DNA of 64,000 nt, taken from the NCBI RefSeq assembly GCF_018128905.1, contig NZ_CP063808.1, positions 4,464,001-4,528,000 of the forward strand, written 5' to 3'. Positions 17,449 to 25,267 of the stretch are shown here, piece by piece; positions within the stretch are counted from its first letter, which is position 1; every line of letters begins with the position of its first letter. The DNA is from Streptomyces sp. A2-16 (GTDB lineage: Bacteria > Actinomycetota > Actinomycetes > Streptomycetales > Streptomycetaceae). The translations under genes and the position numbers were made by a program. Under the pieces are notes generated by a model. The model saw nothing but the letters and a program-made list of their open reading frames with translations, made no database searches and had not been told where the DNA came from.

Positions 17449-17679
17449 GTTCAACTCCCTGCTACGGCCAAGCGGACACCTGCGGTACTGCCAGTTCGGT
17501 GCCGCCAGCCAACACGATTGCAGGGTGTGCGCTCAACGAAATTGCCGGGCGACGAGGTGTCCACGGGCTCGACGGGTGGGCGCGCAGCAGGTGCGTAAGC
17601 GCTGGTTGCCGGGACAGCGGCAGCCGCCAGGCGTGGCAGCAGCACGGCGGAGTCCTTGAACCGGCTCCAACTGCCCGTT

Positions 17680-17984
17680 GTGTAGTTGTCGGGGTATCCC
17701 AAGGATCGGGTCGATCCGTGCAAGGCCGAGCTCGCGGTGGCGCCGTAGCTCGCAGATGCGATTCTCCACATCGGCAGGGGTTCGGTGCGGTGTAGCCAGG
17801 GGGCGACTGGAACTGCGATGCAACCCCGGATCCGCTTCGGCTCGCCGGCGGCGGACCCATTTGTGGGCTGTGGTGCGGGAGATGCTCATTTCGTCGGCGA
17901 CGTGGTGCTGGGCCTGTCGGCGCGGACGCGGTCGACGAGGAGTCGTCTGCCGTGGATGGTCAGCCTGTCATCGGGGTGGGGCAC
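17680..17984 (-). mobile_element. IS481-type transposase remnant
   Basis: The minus strand begins GTG-PHPDDRLTIHGRRLLVDRV, shifts frame near 17900, then reads HHVADEMSISRTTAHKWVRR, RSSSRP..TPHRTPADVENR and ICELRRHRELGLARIDPILG, the N-terminal helix-turn-helix region of IS481-family transposases. Homology stops near 17690, and the catalytic DDE core is absent. It is both frameshifted and truncated, so it is dead. It occupies about half of the gene-poor stretch 17449-18131; I see no inverted repeats. Confidence 0.75.
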
Positions 17985-18131
17985 GGGAAACCTCTGGGAT
18001 GGTCCGGAAGCTGATGCGGAGCCTGGGTTCGTGCCCGAGGCCGCCGATCTGGTGATCGACGTCCTCGGGCGACAGAGGATGAGCTCTTGTGGGCGGTGAG
18101 TCAGGCCGGGGCTGTCTGCGCGCCCACTGGA

Positions 18132-18992
18132 TTATTCGGCCCAGGCCTGCTCCAGCTGAGTGCGGAAGGTGGCGGGCTTTCGCCCGATCAGCTCGGCCAG
18201 CGTCGAGGTGACGGCGGCGAACTCGCCATTCCGCGCCGCTGCGAAGATGCTCAGCAACAGGTCGACGACCGGGGCCGGGGCGCCGTGCGCCAGGACCTGC
18301 TCGCGGAAGGCGTCGTCCGGGACGACGGTGCGGATGAAGGGCCGTCCGGTGACTTGGGTCGCGATCTCTGCGACGTCGGCGAAGTCAAGTGTCGCCGAGG
18401 CGGTGAGCGGCGGGGTGGGCCCCTCGAAGCGGCCCTCCTCGGTGAGGATCGCCGCGGTGGCCTCGGCGAGGTCGTCGTGACCGGTCCAGGCGACGGGACC
18501 GTCGGCGGGGAGGGCGATGTCGCCGGTGCGGCGGGCGGACTCCAGGAACTGCAAGGCGCTCGAAGCGTAGAAGCCGTTGCGCAGCGCGGTCCAGGGCAGG
18601 CCGGTGGCGCGCATCAGGTCCTCGGTCTGGGCGTGGTCGCGGCATGCCTGGAAGTGGGAGTCGTGGGCGGCGCCCATCTGGCTGGTGTAGAGGATGCGGC
18701 CGACGCCGGCCTTTACGGCGGCCTCGATGGCGGTGCGGTGGCCGGTGACGCACTCCTCGCCCGTGCGGTCGAGGGAGACGAGGAGCAGTTGCTCGGCCCC
18801 CTCGAAGGCATGCACGAGCGAGGCGGGGTCGTCGAAGCTGCCGTGCCGGACGCGGACGCCGTGGTCGGCGAGGTCCTGGGCCTTGCGGGGGTCGCGGACG
18901 CTGACGCCGACACGGTCGGCGGGGACGCGCTCCAAGAGGTATTTGACGGTACGGCGGCCGAGCTTTCCGGTGGCTCCGGTCACGATGATCAT
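18132..18992 (-). CDS. NmrA-like NAD(P)-binding oxidoreductase
   Basis: 286 residues. The N-terminal Rossmann motif is TGATGKLGRRTVKYLLER, followed by VSVRDPRKAQDL, where Arg suggests NADP(H). It belongs to the atypical short-chain dehydrogenase (NmrA/SDR_a5) group, similar to quinone-oxidoreductase QorB-type proteins, and lacks the classical Tyr-x3-Lys pair. TGLPWTALRNGFYASSALQF is the typical substrate-side loop. It is divergent from the TetR gene at 19082, and repeated TTCC-TGGAA motifs fill the 89-bp spacer, so TetR control is likely. Such pairs often respond to quinones or other electrophiles. Confidence 0.9.
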   Translation of the reverse strand: MIIVTGATGKLGRRTVKYLLERVPADRVGVSVRDPRKAQDLADHGVRVRHGSFDDPASLVHAFEGAEQLLLVSLDRTGEECVTGHRTAIEAAVKAGVGRILYTSQMGAAHDSHFQACRDHAQTEDLMRATGLPWTALRNGFYASSALQFLESARRTGDIALPADGPVAWTGHDDLAEATAAILTEEGRFEGPTPPLTASATLDFADVAEIATQVTGRPFIRTVVPDDAFREQVLAHGAPAPVVDLLLSIFAAARNGEFAAVTSTLAELIGRKPATFRTQLEQAWAE

Positions 18993-19010
18993 CGGGTTCT
19001 CCCAGCGATG

Positions 19011-19060
19011 TTTCCAGTGGAATCACTTCAATGATAACACTGGAAATTCCGGTGGAATCA
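19011..19060. promoter_or_regulatory. TetR operator candidates in the NmrA/TetR divergent promoter
   Basis: TTCCAGTGGAA (19012-19022) is a perfect palindrome with one central base. A second copy, TTCCGGTGGAA, lies at 19047-19057, preceded by CACTGGAAA (19038-19046), which is the reverse complement of TTTCCAGTG at 19011-19019. The sites flank ATGATAAC, a plausible -10 region. Spacing between the two start codons is only 89 bp, so one repressor could control both genes. Confidence 0.6.
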
Positions 19061-19081
19061 AATCTTCGATACCATCGGTTC

Positions 19082-19810
19082 ATGGTTAGACGCGACTCCA
19101 CCGACAGCCCTCGTCGCCGCATCGTCGAGGCGGCCGTCGAACTGCTGGAGAAGGGCGGCCCCGACGCGGTGAGCACCCGCGCGGTCGCCGCCGCCGCCGG
19201 AATGCAGCCGCCGGCGATCTACCGCCTGTTCGGCGACAAGGAGGGGCTGCTGGAGGCGGTCGCCGAGCACGGCTATAGGCAGTTCCTGGAGAGCAAGCGC
19301 GCGCAGCTCGACCTCGCCCCTGAGGACCCGGTGGGGGAGCTGCGCCGCGGTTGGGACTTGGTCGTGGAGTTCGGGGTCTCGCGCCCCGAGCTGTTCGCGG
19401 TGATGAGCAGGGCCACCGGTCGGGACGTGGACATGGCCCACCGTGCGGGCCTGGAGATCCTCTACGGCCGGGTACGCCGACTGGCGGCCGGGGGGTGGCT
19501 GCGGGTCGACGAGGAACTGGCCGCCCAGATCATCCAGGCCACCGGGCAAGGCGCGGTCACCGCCTGGCACTCCACTCCCGCGGACCGCCGCAATCCAGAG
19601 CTGCTGGCCATCCTCCGCGAGTCCATGGTCGCCGCCATCACCCGCGTCGAACCGACGGTCCCCACCACGGAGACCGGCCCTGCCGCGGCGGCCCGCGCGC
19701 TGCGCGCAGCTCTCCCCGACGACACCGACGTCCTGAGCGACGCCGAGCAGCACCTGCTTCGCGAGTGGCTCACGCGTCTGGCATCGGACGGCGGCGCTCC
19801 GCATACCTGA
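19082..19810 (+). CDS. TetR/AcrR-family transcriptional regulator
   Basis: 242 residues. The N-terminal helix-turn-helix RRIVEAAVELLEKGGPDAVS..AVAAAAGMQPPAIYRLFGDK is classical TetR. The C-terminal ligand domain includes a helix around ELFAVMSRATGRDVDMAHRAG and ends with an extra ~40-residue tail. The ATG at 19082 gives the normal N-terminus. It is divergent from the NmrA-type gene, with palindromes in between, and probably represses both that gene and itself until a small ligand binds. Confidence 0.92.
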   Translation: MVRRDSTDSPRRRIVEAAVELLEKGGPDAVSTRAVAAAAGMQPPAIYRLFGDKEGLLEAVAEHGYRQFLESKRAQLDLAPEDPVGELRRGWDLVVEFGVSRPELFAVMSRATGRDVDMAHRAGLEILYGRVRRLAAGGWLRVDEELAAQIIQATGQGAVTAWHSTPADRRNPELLAILRESMVAAITRVEPTVPTTETGPAAAARALRAALPDDTDVLSDAEQHLLREWLTRLASDGGAPHT

Positions 19811-19915
19811 TCGTGCGTCAGGAGCCCTCGCGAGGGTTGGACCTTCCGAGGAGATCATTTGATTGACGCGCCGCCGCCTTGACCGCGGCTCCACCGCCCA
19901 CTGTTAACAACGCTC

Positions 19916-20289
19916 GTGATCAATACACCTAGATCCCGAGGCCGCAGTACAAGCCAGAGCGCCCCGCGCCGCCCATCCGGCACTGATGCCAACCGGGTGA
20001 CCGGGCGGAACGGTGCGGCGGTGAAACCGTTCAGCCGACCGGTCGACACCGTCATCGGCGTCGTCGCCGGGTTCGGAATCGGCGTCGGCGCCGCGATCAT
20101 GGGCGTCGCCGGCGGCGAGCTCCTGATTCCGACGATCATGTTGCTCGCTCTACGGCGTTGACATCACGATCGCGGGCAGCCTGTCCCCGCTGGTCTCTCT
20201 GCCGACGATGCTCGTCGCGTCGCGTCGGTTCGGCGTGAGCAATCGGGAGGCCTGGACGCTGTGGTTGGTCACTGTCGGTAGAGGCTGTC
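19916..20289 (+). pseudogene. TauE/SafE (TSUP) permease remnant
   Basis: One frame reads VIGVVAGFGIGVGAAIMGVA and GGELLIPTIMLL, then after a frameshift near 20150 another reads GVDITIAGSLSPLVSLPTML. Together they match the first two membrane segments of TSUP-family sulfite/organoacid permeases, in which GVGGG-type loops recur. The remaining ~200 residues are absent, and the tail runs into the end of the minus-strand LLM gene. It is frameshifted and truncated. Confidence 0.7.
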
Positions 20290-21099
20290 AGGAGTGTGTC
20301 GGGCGAAGGCGGCCATCCGTCGGGCGTAACCGTCCGGGGCGCCGAAGTGCACCGCAAGGTGCTCGGCTCCAGCGGCCCGGAAGGCCTCGGCGGTGCGGGC
20401 GGCCTCGCCGACGGTGCTGTCCGGGCCATGCCAGTCGATCCGGGTGCCGGGGGACACAGCGCGGCCGTCCGTACGCGCCCGCAGGTACGCCAGCCGTTCG
20501 GCGAACGCTGCCGGGTCCAGGCCCACGCCCTGCCAGACGTCGGCATACCGGGCCGCCCGACGCAGGGCGGCGTCTGTGACACCGCCGGTCATCACCGGCA
20601 CCGGACTGTCGGGGCGTGGCTCGAAGACGCCTCTCTCGAAGCCGTACCAGCGGCCCTCGAAGGGCCCCCGGCCGGCCCGGAACAGGTGCCGGAGCAGTGC
20701 GATGGCTTCGTCCGTGCGGGCCGCCCGGCTCCTGAAGTCGGCGCCGACGGCGGTGAACTCGCGTTCGTCCCAGCCGATCCCCACGCCCAGGGTGATCCGT
20801 CCGCCGGACAGCCCGTGGAGGGTCGCGACCTGTTTGGCCACCACGAAAGGACTGCGCAGGGGCAGGACGAGCACGGAGGTGCCCAACCGGATCCGGGTGG
20901 TCGCGGCTGCCAGCCAGCCCATGGTCACCAACGGTTCGAAGACCCCTCCGTACACCGGGCCGTACTCACCGGGCGGCAGGATGTGGTCGGGGAGCCATGC
21001 CGTGTCGTAGCCGAGGGCCTCGGCCTGCCGTGCCAGGTCGGCGAGTCGGCGCGGGTCGGCCCCCGCGGCCTCGTTCGGGAGGACGACCTGCAGTTTCAC
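20269..21099 (-). CDS. LLM-class (probable F420-dependent) oxidoreductase
   Basis: 276 residues, luciferase-like TIM barrel. It shows AEALGYDTAWLPDHILPP near the N-terminus, LGTSVLVLPLRSPFVVAKQVATL, GRITLGVGIGWDEREFTAVG and FEPRPDSPVPVMTGG, the block order of the TIGR03619 F420-dependent subgroup. Such enzymes use reduced deazaflavin F420; the substrate is unknown. It begins at GTG 21099, overlapping the hydrolase stop as GTGA, so the two are cotranscribed from the MerR-type promoter at ~21810. Confidence 0.9.
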   Translation of the reverse strand: MKLQVVLPNEAAGADPRRLADLARQAEALGYDTAWLPDHILPPGEYGPVYGGVFEPLVTMGWLAAATTRIRLGTSVLVLPLRSPFVVAKQVATLHGLSGGRITLGVGIGWDEREFTAVGADFRSRAARTDEAIALLRHLFRAGRGPFEGRWYGFERGVFEPRPDSPVPVMTGGVTDAALRRAARYADVWQGVGLDPAAFAERLAYLRARTDGRAVSPGTRIDWHGPDSTVGEAARTAEAFRAAGAEHLAVHFGAPDGYARRMAAFARHTPDSLYRQ

Positions 21100-21785
21100 T
21101 CCGCCTCACCGTCCTGCCCTTCCGAAAGCGAAAGAGGGTGGAGAAAGTCGAGGACGGGCTTCAGCCACTCCTCCGACCGCTCGACCATGACCACATGGTC
21201 ACTGTCGATCTCCGTGTACCGCGCGCCCCGGATCCCGGCCGCCAATGCGCGGGAGCCGGCAGGCAGGACCATGCTGTCGGCGGTCGTTGCGACGACCAGC
21301 GTCGGGACGGCGACTTCGGCCAGGTCACCGGTGGTGTCGAGGGAGGGGACCAGATCGATGTGCGGGTGGAGTGCGGGCGGCGCCTCGGCCCGCCAGCCGG
21401 GGAGGAGGCCGAGCAGATGGTCGTCGGGCCGCGCGAACCCGGCGGTCAGTACGAGCGCGGTCACCCGCTCGGGATGGCGTACGGCGGCGCGCACCGCCAC
21501 CAGCGTGCCGAGCGAGAAGCCGAGCACCGCGAACTGGCCGACGCCGCGCCGTACGGCGGAGTCGACGACCGCGTCCGTGAGCTCATCGAGGTCCAGTGGG
21601 GCGGCGGCGACCGGGGTGCCACCCGAGCCGGGGTAGTCCGGGGCGACGACGGTGTGGGCGGCGGCGAGGGCGGGCAGAACCGGGGCGAAGTTGCCTTCGA
21701 TGCTGCCGGTGGCTCCGTGGGCGAGCAGCAGTCCTGGGCCGGTTCCTGTGACGGTGGTGGCGAGGGCGGGGAATGAATCGCGCAT
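21096..21785 (-). CDS. alpha/beta-fold hydrolase
   Basis: 229 residues. Oxyanion loop LLAHGATGS, nucleophile elbow GFSLG, and a C-terminal IDSDHVVMVERSEEW with the catalytic His; an Asp in VVATTADSMV is the likely acid. The substrate is unknown; it could act on the product of the LLM oxidoreductase downstream. The ATG at 21785 lies about 10 bases after the predicted -10 box of a MerR-type promoter, and only GAGGC touches it, so translation may be leaderless. It is divergent from the MerR gene at 21850. Confidence 0.9.
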   Translation of the reverse strand: MRDSFPALATTVTGTGPGLLLAHGATGSIEGNFAPVLPALAAAHTVVAPDYPGSGGTPVAAAPLDLDELTDAVVDSAVRRGVGQFAVLGFSLGTLVAVRAAVRHPERVTALVLTAGFARPDDHLLGLLPGWRAEAPPALHPHIDLVPSLDTTGDLAEVAVPTLVVATTADSMVLPAGSRALAAGIRGARYTEIDSDHVVMVERSEEWLKPVLDFLHPLSLSEGQDGEAE

Positions 21786-21795
21786 GCCTCGTACG

Positions 21796-21826
21796 TTGAC
21801 CCATCACACCGGTGTGAAGGTCAAGT
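21796..21826. promoter_or_regulatory. MerR-type divergent promoter/operator
   Basis: A perfect 14-bp palindrome TCACACCGGTGTGA (21804-21817) sits between TTGACC (21796-21801, plus) and its mirror TTGACC (21825-21820, minus). On each strand the -35 box is separated by 19 bp from a -10-like hexamer (TCAAGT plus; TCAACG minus). Overlong 19-bp spacing with a central palindrome is the hallmark of MerR-activated promoters. Downstream lie the hydrolase/LLM operon on the minus strand and merR itself on the plus strand. Confidence 0.72.
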
Positions 21827-21849
21827 CCCAGGCGTGGTGAGGAGAGTCG

Positions 21850-22224
21850 GTGCTGATAGGCGAGCTGTCACGGCGGACTGGAGTGGTGGCCCGGCTGCTG
21901 CGGTACTACGAGGAGCAGGGCCTGCTGTGCCCCGACCGCGACAGCAGCGGATACCGCGTGTACGCGCCCGACGCCCCGTACATCGTGGCCCGCATCCGGG
22001 GCATGCTGGCGGCCGGGCTGACCACCGACGCCATCCGCGAGATGCTGCCGTGCGCCACCGACGCCGGGCCGGGGATCGAGCCCTGCCCGGAGGTACTGCG
22101 GACGATGACCGCGCACCTGGAGCGGATGGACGCAGACATCGCGGATCTGCACCGCCGCCGGGCCGCGCTGGCCGCGTTCCGTGACGCGACCGAGGCGCGG
22201 CAGGGGCACGGGCAGGCTCGCTGA
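21850..22224 (+). CDS. MerR-family transcriptional regulator
   Basis: 124 residues from GTG 21850. The winged helix-turn-helix begins IGELSRRTGVVARLLRYYEE (the RYYEEQGLL motif is diagnostic), followed by a coiled-coil dimerisation helix (LRTMTAHLERMDADIADLHR). The effector region is short. Two Cys (LPCATDAG, EPCPEV) are not arranged as a known metal site. It probably twists the 19-bp-spaced promoter at 21796-21826 to control the divergent hydrolase/LLM pair and itself. The inducer is unknown. Confidence 0.9.
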   Translation: MLIGELSRRTGVVARLLRYYEEQGLLCPDRDSSGYRVYAPDAPYIVARIRGMLAAGLTTDAIREMLPCATDAGPGIEPCPEVLRTMTAHLERMDADIADLHRRRAALAAFRDATEARQGHGQAR

Positions 22225-22627
22225 AGGGCGCCGGCCGCCTTGATGCAGGCACCTTGCCGACCACGATCACGGTGCCGTGCCAGGTCACGGAAACCTGCCC
22301 GCCGCGATGGGCAGCTGCACGGGGACTCGGCGTTCTCCGTGCAGTCATGGTCTTGCGCTTGCCCTACCCCCGACTACGCCGGAGGGGACGGTGATGTTGT
22401 TCTTCGCCGTGCGGTCCCACACCCCGGCCTTCGCGGTCGGGCCGCAGGAACAGTAGATCCAGGACAGCGCGTCCTCGCCGACCTGTACGACCACGCCACC
22501 GGCGGACGGGACGCCAAGGACGGCTCCGCCGCAATTCCTCCCCGATCACGGCAACCTTTGTGCGCGTTGCGGCAACTCGCAGGCAACTGGGTCTCAGAGC
22601 AAGGCTCACCGTGCAAGAAAGACAAGC
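22225..22627. other. 400-bp stretch without an intact gene
   Basis: On the minus strand a frame ending at 22344 reads DALSWIYCSCGPTAKAGVWD and looks like the C-terminal fragment of a small secreted Cys-containing protein, but I cannot find its start. The plus-strand frame that runs through here into the GH62 remnant looks non-coding. Low-complexity evidence only. Confidence 0.3.
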
Positions 22628-23085
22628 CGTTGCCAGATCAGAACCCCTCTCATCGCCGCCGTACGGCAACCCGCCGCCTGATCGCCGCCGCCTCGGTGCT
22701 CGCCGCCGCGGGTGCTGCCGTACCGCTGGTCGCCCTGGCCGCATTGACGCCGAGCGCCGGCACGCCGACCGTGCTCGCCGATGCGGCGGCCGGCAGCGGC
22801 CGGGCGAACGGGCGCTACTTCCGCTCGTTCACCGCCACCAGCCTGAGTGGTTCGTGGACCCCGCAGGCCGCCAGCGAGAGCAGCCCCTTCGCGGGCAAGG
22901 CCAACAGCGGCGCCACCTGGAACAACGACATCAGCCATGGCGACCTGGTCCGCAACAACCCCGACCAGACCATGACCGTCGACCCCTGCAACCTGCAATT
23001 CCTCTACCAGGGCAAGTCCCCCTCCGCGAGCGGCCCCTACGACCAGCTGCCGTGGCGGCCGGGCATCCTCACCCTGCAGCGCTGA
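22628..23085 (+). pseudogene. GH62 alpha-L-arabinofuranosidase remnant with internal deletion
   Basis: After a TTG or lost start, the frame encodes a signal peptide (TATRRLIAAASVLAAAGAAV) and a short linker, then jumps to the C-terminal ~85 residues of a GH62 enzyme: TATSLSGSWTPQAASESSPF, NDISHGDLVRNNPDQTMTVD and PCNLQFLYQGK...LPWRPGIL. The ~200 central residues with the catalytic acids are missing, so the product cannot be an arabinofuranosidase. The deletion is in frame. Expression of a small secreted fragment is conceivable, but its start codon is weak. Confidence 0.7.
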
Positions 23086-23134
23086 CCCGCCTGATCGACA
23101 GTCACCACCTCGAGGAACCCCAGCCGCGCGTCGG

Positions 23135-23725
23135 TTGGGGTTTCGAGAAATATGCGTCGCGGCGGCAACCTTCTCGTCCTCGGCGGCAACTGGGAGCCGG
23201 AAGACCGAGTGGAACTATCGGATGGACGGGCATGAGGGCAACGAAACACGCAGCGGCCCAACCGTGGCGCAGGCACGCACTGTTCACGGGCATTCCTCGG
23301 GACCGCTGATCGTCGGTTTGTCGGCGTGCCTGGCTGTGACCGTCGTCACAGGGAGCGGAACCGGTGCCGGGCGTGCGGCCGAGGCGTCTGCCGCGGGCGT
23401 GCGGGCTGTCACCCCGTCCGATACCGGTCTGAAGCGGCCGGCGGTGCGGGTGCGCACCGCGCCCGCGAGCTCCGAGGCGGCGGCCCTGGCCGGACGGATC
23501 AAACCGGCCGTCAGCCGCCAGGTAGTGGCCACCGGCCACGGCGGGGCACTCAGGATCACCGGCGTCTACGGGGAGCAGCTGACCGTCGACAGCATCGCCG
23601 TGCAGCCGTACGTCGCGCAAGCGACCCGCGTCCCGTTCGCCCGCCATCGGCCGACCCGCCGGCCGGCCTTCACCGGCCCGCAAACGGGCACGACCGCTGG
23701 TTGGTCCCGAGCTGAGCGCTGTTAG
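23135..23725 (+). CDS. doubtful hypothetical protein, possibly frameshifted secreted protein
   Basis: The frame is open for 196 residues, but only the part from ~23285 looks coding: a hydrophobic segment SGPLIVGLSACLAVTVVTG followed by Ala-rich sequence. A start with positive residues (ATG near 23231, MRATKHAAAQPWRRH) lies in another frame and would supply the N-region of that signal peptide after a frameshift near 23290. I recognise no domain. It may be a decayed exported protein. Confidence 0.3.
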   Translation: MGFREICVAAATFSSSAATGSRKTEWNYRMDGHEGNETRSGPTVAQARTVHGHSSGPLIVGLSACLAVTVVTGSGTGAGRAAEASAAGVRAVTPSDTGLKRPAVRVRTAPASSEAAALAGRIKPAVSRQVVATGHGGALRITGVYGEQLTVDSIAVQPYVAQATRVPFARHRPTRRPAFTGPQTGTTAGWSRAERC

Positions 23726-23728
23726 GCT
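23701..23728 (+). promoter_or_regulatory. candidate promoter of the sigma-factor operon
   Basis: TTGGTC (23701-23706) and TAGGCT (23723-23728) are separated by 16 bp and lie just before the ATG at 23738. If this is the promoter, the transcript would start within a few bases of that ATG and be nearly leaderless, fitting the lack of a ribosome site there. Confidence 0.4.
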
Positions 23729-23737
23729 GCGCCCCCG

Positions 23738-24325
23738 ATGTTGTTAAATGTGCAACCAATGCACACGTCACTGCCAGGAGAGGGCGACGGAGGGATGCTC
23801 CTCGACGACGCGTCCGCGGAGTTCCACGAATTCTTCGAACGCCACTATGCCGAACTCGCCCGTCTGGCACACCTCCTGACCGGTGAAACCGACGCGGCAG
23901 ACGACCTCGCGGCGGATGCCCTGGTCGCCCTGTGGCAGCGCTGGGACCGGTTGCGGCAAGCCGACCACCCGCTGGCCTACGCCCGCGGTGTGGTGGCCAA
24001 CCTGGCGCGCGGACGGATCCGCAGCGCGGTGCGCGAGCGACGCCGGATCACGCTCTTCGGGTCCCGCAGCCCCGAGAAGGTGGAGGGGCCGGACATGGCG
24101 GCCGTACTGGACGTCCGCGCGGCACTCGCCCGGCTGCCGTTCCGCAAGCGTGCCTGCGTGGTGCTGCGGCACGCCTTCGACCTGTCGGAGAAGGACACGG
24201 CGGTGGCGCTGGGCATCTCGGTCGGAACGGTGAAGAGCCAGACCTCGAAGGGAATGGCCGAGCTGGTAAAGATACTGGGCGCAGGAGCGGCCGGGGACCT
24301 GGTGACAGGGAGGAGGAACCGGTGA
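23738..24325 (+). CDS. RNA polymerase sigma factor, SigE-type ECF subfamily
   Basis: 195 residues from ATG 23738 (in-frame ATGs at 23759 and 23795 are alternatives). Region 2: FFERHYAELARLAHLLTGET and DDLAADALVALWQRWDRL. Region 4: ARLPFRKRACVVLRHAFDLS, then DTAVALGISVGTVKSQTSKG. This order and spacing match the Streptomyces SigE-50-like subfamily. It directs transcription of an unknown regulon and is translationally coupled (GTGA) to a membrane protein, its probable partner. Confidence 0.92.
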   Translation: MLLNVQPMHTSLPGEGDGGMLLDDASAEFHEFFERHYAELARLAHLLTGETDAADDLAADALVALWQRWDRLRQADHPLAYARGVVANLARGRIRSAVRERRRITLFGSRSPEKVEGPDMAAVLDVRAALARLPFRKRACVVLRHAFDLSEKDTAVALGISVGTVKSQTSKGMAELVKILGAGAAGDLVTGRRNR

Positions 24326-25113
24326 ACGAGGACATCACCCGTCAGCTGCGGGAGGCCGCCGAGGCCCACCGGCCCGACCGTGCGCGGATGCTGGCCCGGG
24401 TGGAACGCGGCATGGCCGGCCCGGCCGTACGCCACCGCGCGCGGCCCTTCGCGAGGTCTGGGACCAGGGTCGCGCTCGCTGGGCTCGCCGCCGCCGGCGT
24501 TCTGGCGACCGGCGGTCTCGCCGTCGCCGCCATCGTGGCGGCCCCGTCGCCGTCGCCGTCGGCCACCGTGACCACGCCCGCCACCCCGTCCCCTGCCGTC
24601 AGCTCCCCGCGACCGACGTCGCCCCGCCCCACCCCTGTTGCGCCGGCCCCGGCCACGACCCCGGGCAGCTCGCGTCCGACTCCGCCGACCACCAGTCCAT
24701 CGCCGAGCGCCGGCGAGAGCCAGAACGGACCGCTGTGGTCAGCCGGCTCGCTGGACTCGCGCAGCACCATCTACTGGACACAGAGCAACCTCGCCCTCAA
24801 GACGACCCAGCCGCTCACCTCGCTCACGATCGAGATCCGTATCGTGCAGACCGGCGCGGTGAAGAACACCGGCACCTGGCAGACCCTGCCGAGTGATGAC
24901 TTCACCGTCACCGTCCAGGAGGTCGACGGCGCGCTGGTCTACCGCTGGGTCCTCAAGCCGGGCCGCACCGTCCCGGCCGCCGGCTTCGAGTTTGCCGCCC
25001 AGTTCAACAACGGCACCGCCGTGCGCAGTGCTGCGGGCGACGGCTACCGCGTCGACGCGCAGGGGTCTGGCGGCTCCGCGTCGGTCCGGGGAGGGTTCGT
25101 CCCGACCCGGTGA
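24322..25113 (+). CDS. membrane-anchored partner of the ECF sigma factor
   Basis: 263 residues from GTG 24322, overlapping the sigma stop, with AGGAGGA upstream. Order: a cytoplasmic ~45-residue helical part (QLREAAEAHRPDRARMLARV), one membrane segment (VALAGLAAAGVLATGGLAVA), a long Pro/Ser/Thr spacer, and an external beta-rich domain (YWTQSNLALKTTQPLTSLTI; VYRWVLKPGRTVPAAGFEFA). I see no zinc-type HxxxCxxC anti-sigma motif, so sigma binding by the cytoplasmic part is inferred from position only. The outer domain may sense or bind wall material. Confidence 0.82.
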   Translation: MNEDITRQLREAAEAHRPDRARMLARVERGMAGPAVRHRARPFARSGTRVALAGLAAAGVLATGGLAVAAIVAAPSPSPSATVTTPATPSPAVSSPRPTSPRPTPVAPAPATTPGSSRPTPPTTSPSPSAGESQNGPLWSAGSLDSRSTIYWTQSNLALKTTQPLTSLTIEIRIVQTGAVKNTGTWQTLPSDDFTVTVQEVDGALVYRWVLKPGRTVPAAGFEFAAQFNNGTAVRSAAGDGYRVDAQGSGGSASVRGGFVPTR

Positions 25114-25119
25114 ACACCG

Positions 25120-25155
25120 CTGTGCGGCAGAGGGAAGAGCCCCCTTGCCGCACAG
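25120..25155 (+). terminator. terminator of the sigma-factor operon
   Basis: CTGTGCGGCA (25120-25129) pairs perfectly with TGCCGCACAG (25146-25155) over a 16-base loop, seven bases after the stop of the membrane protein. Confidence 0.75.
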
Positions 25156-25216
25156 CTCGATGCTCGGAAACGGTCAGATCAGTGACCGCTCTCATCGCCG
25201 CCGTCAGGCAACGAAT

Positions 25217-25244
25217 GCGGCCCCATCGAAGAAGATGGGGCCGC
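25217..25244. terminator. bidirectional terminator
   Basis: GCGGCCCCATC (25217-25227) and GATGGGGCCGC (25234-25244) form a perfect 11-bp stem with a six-base GAAGAA loop. It lies 24 bp past the stop of the minus-strand gene at 25268 and beyond the plus-strand operon terminator. Confidence 0.8.
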
Positions 25245-25267
25245 GATCGCGCCTGGCGCCCTAGCGC

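Noticed and set aside
20161..20270. Treating the TSUP fragment as a functional small transporter
   Set aside because: A frameshift and loss of all later membrane segments make function implausible.
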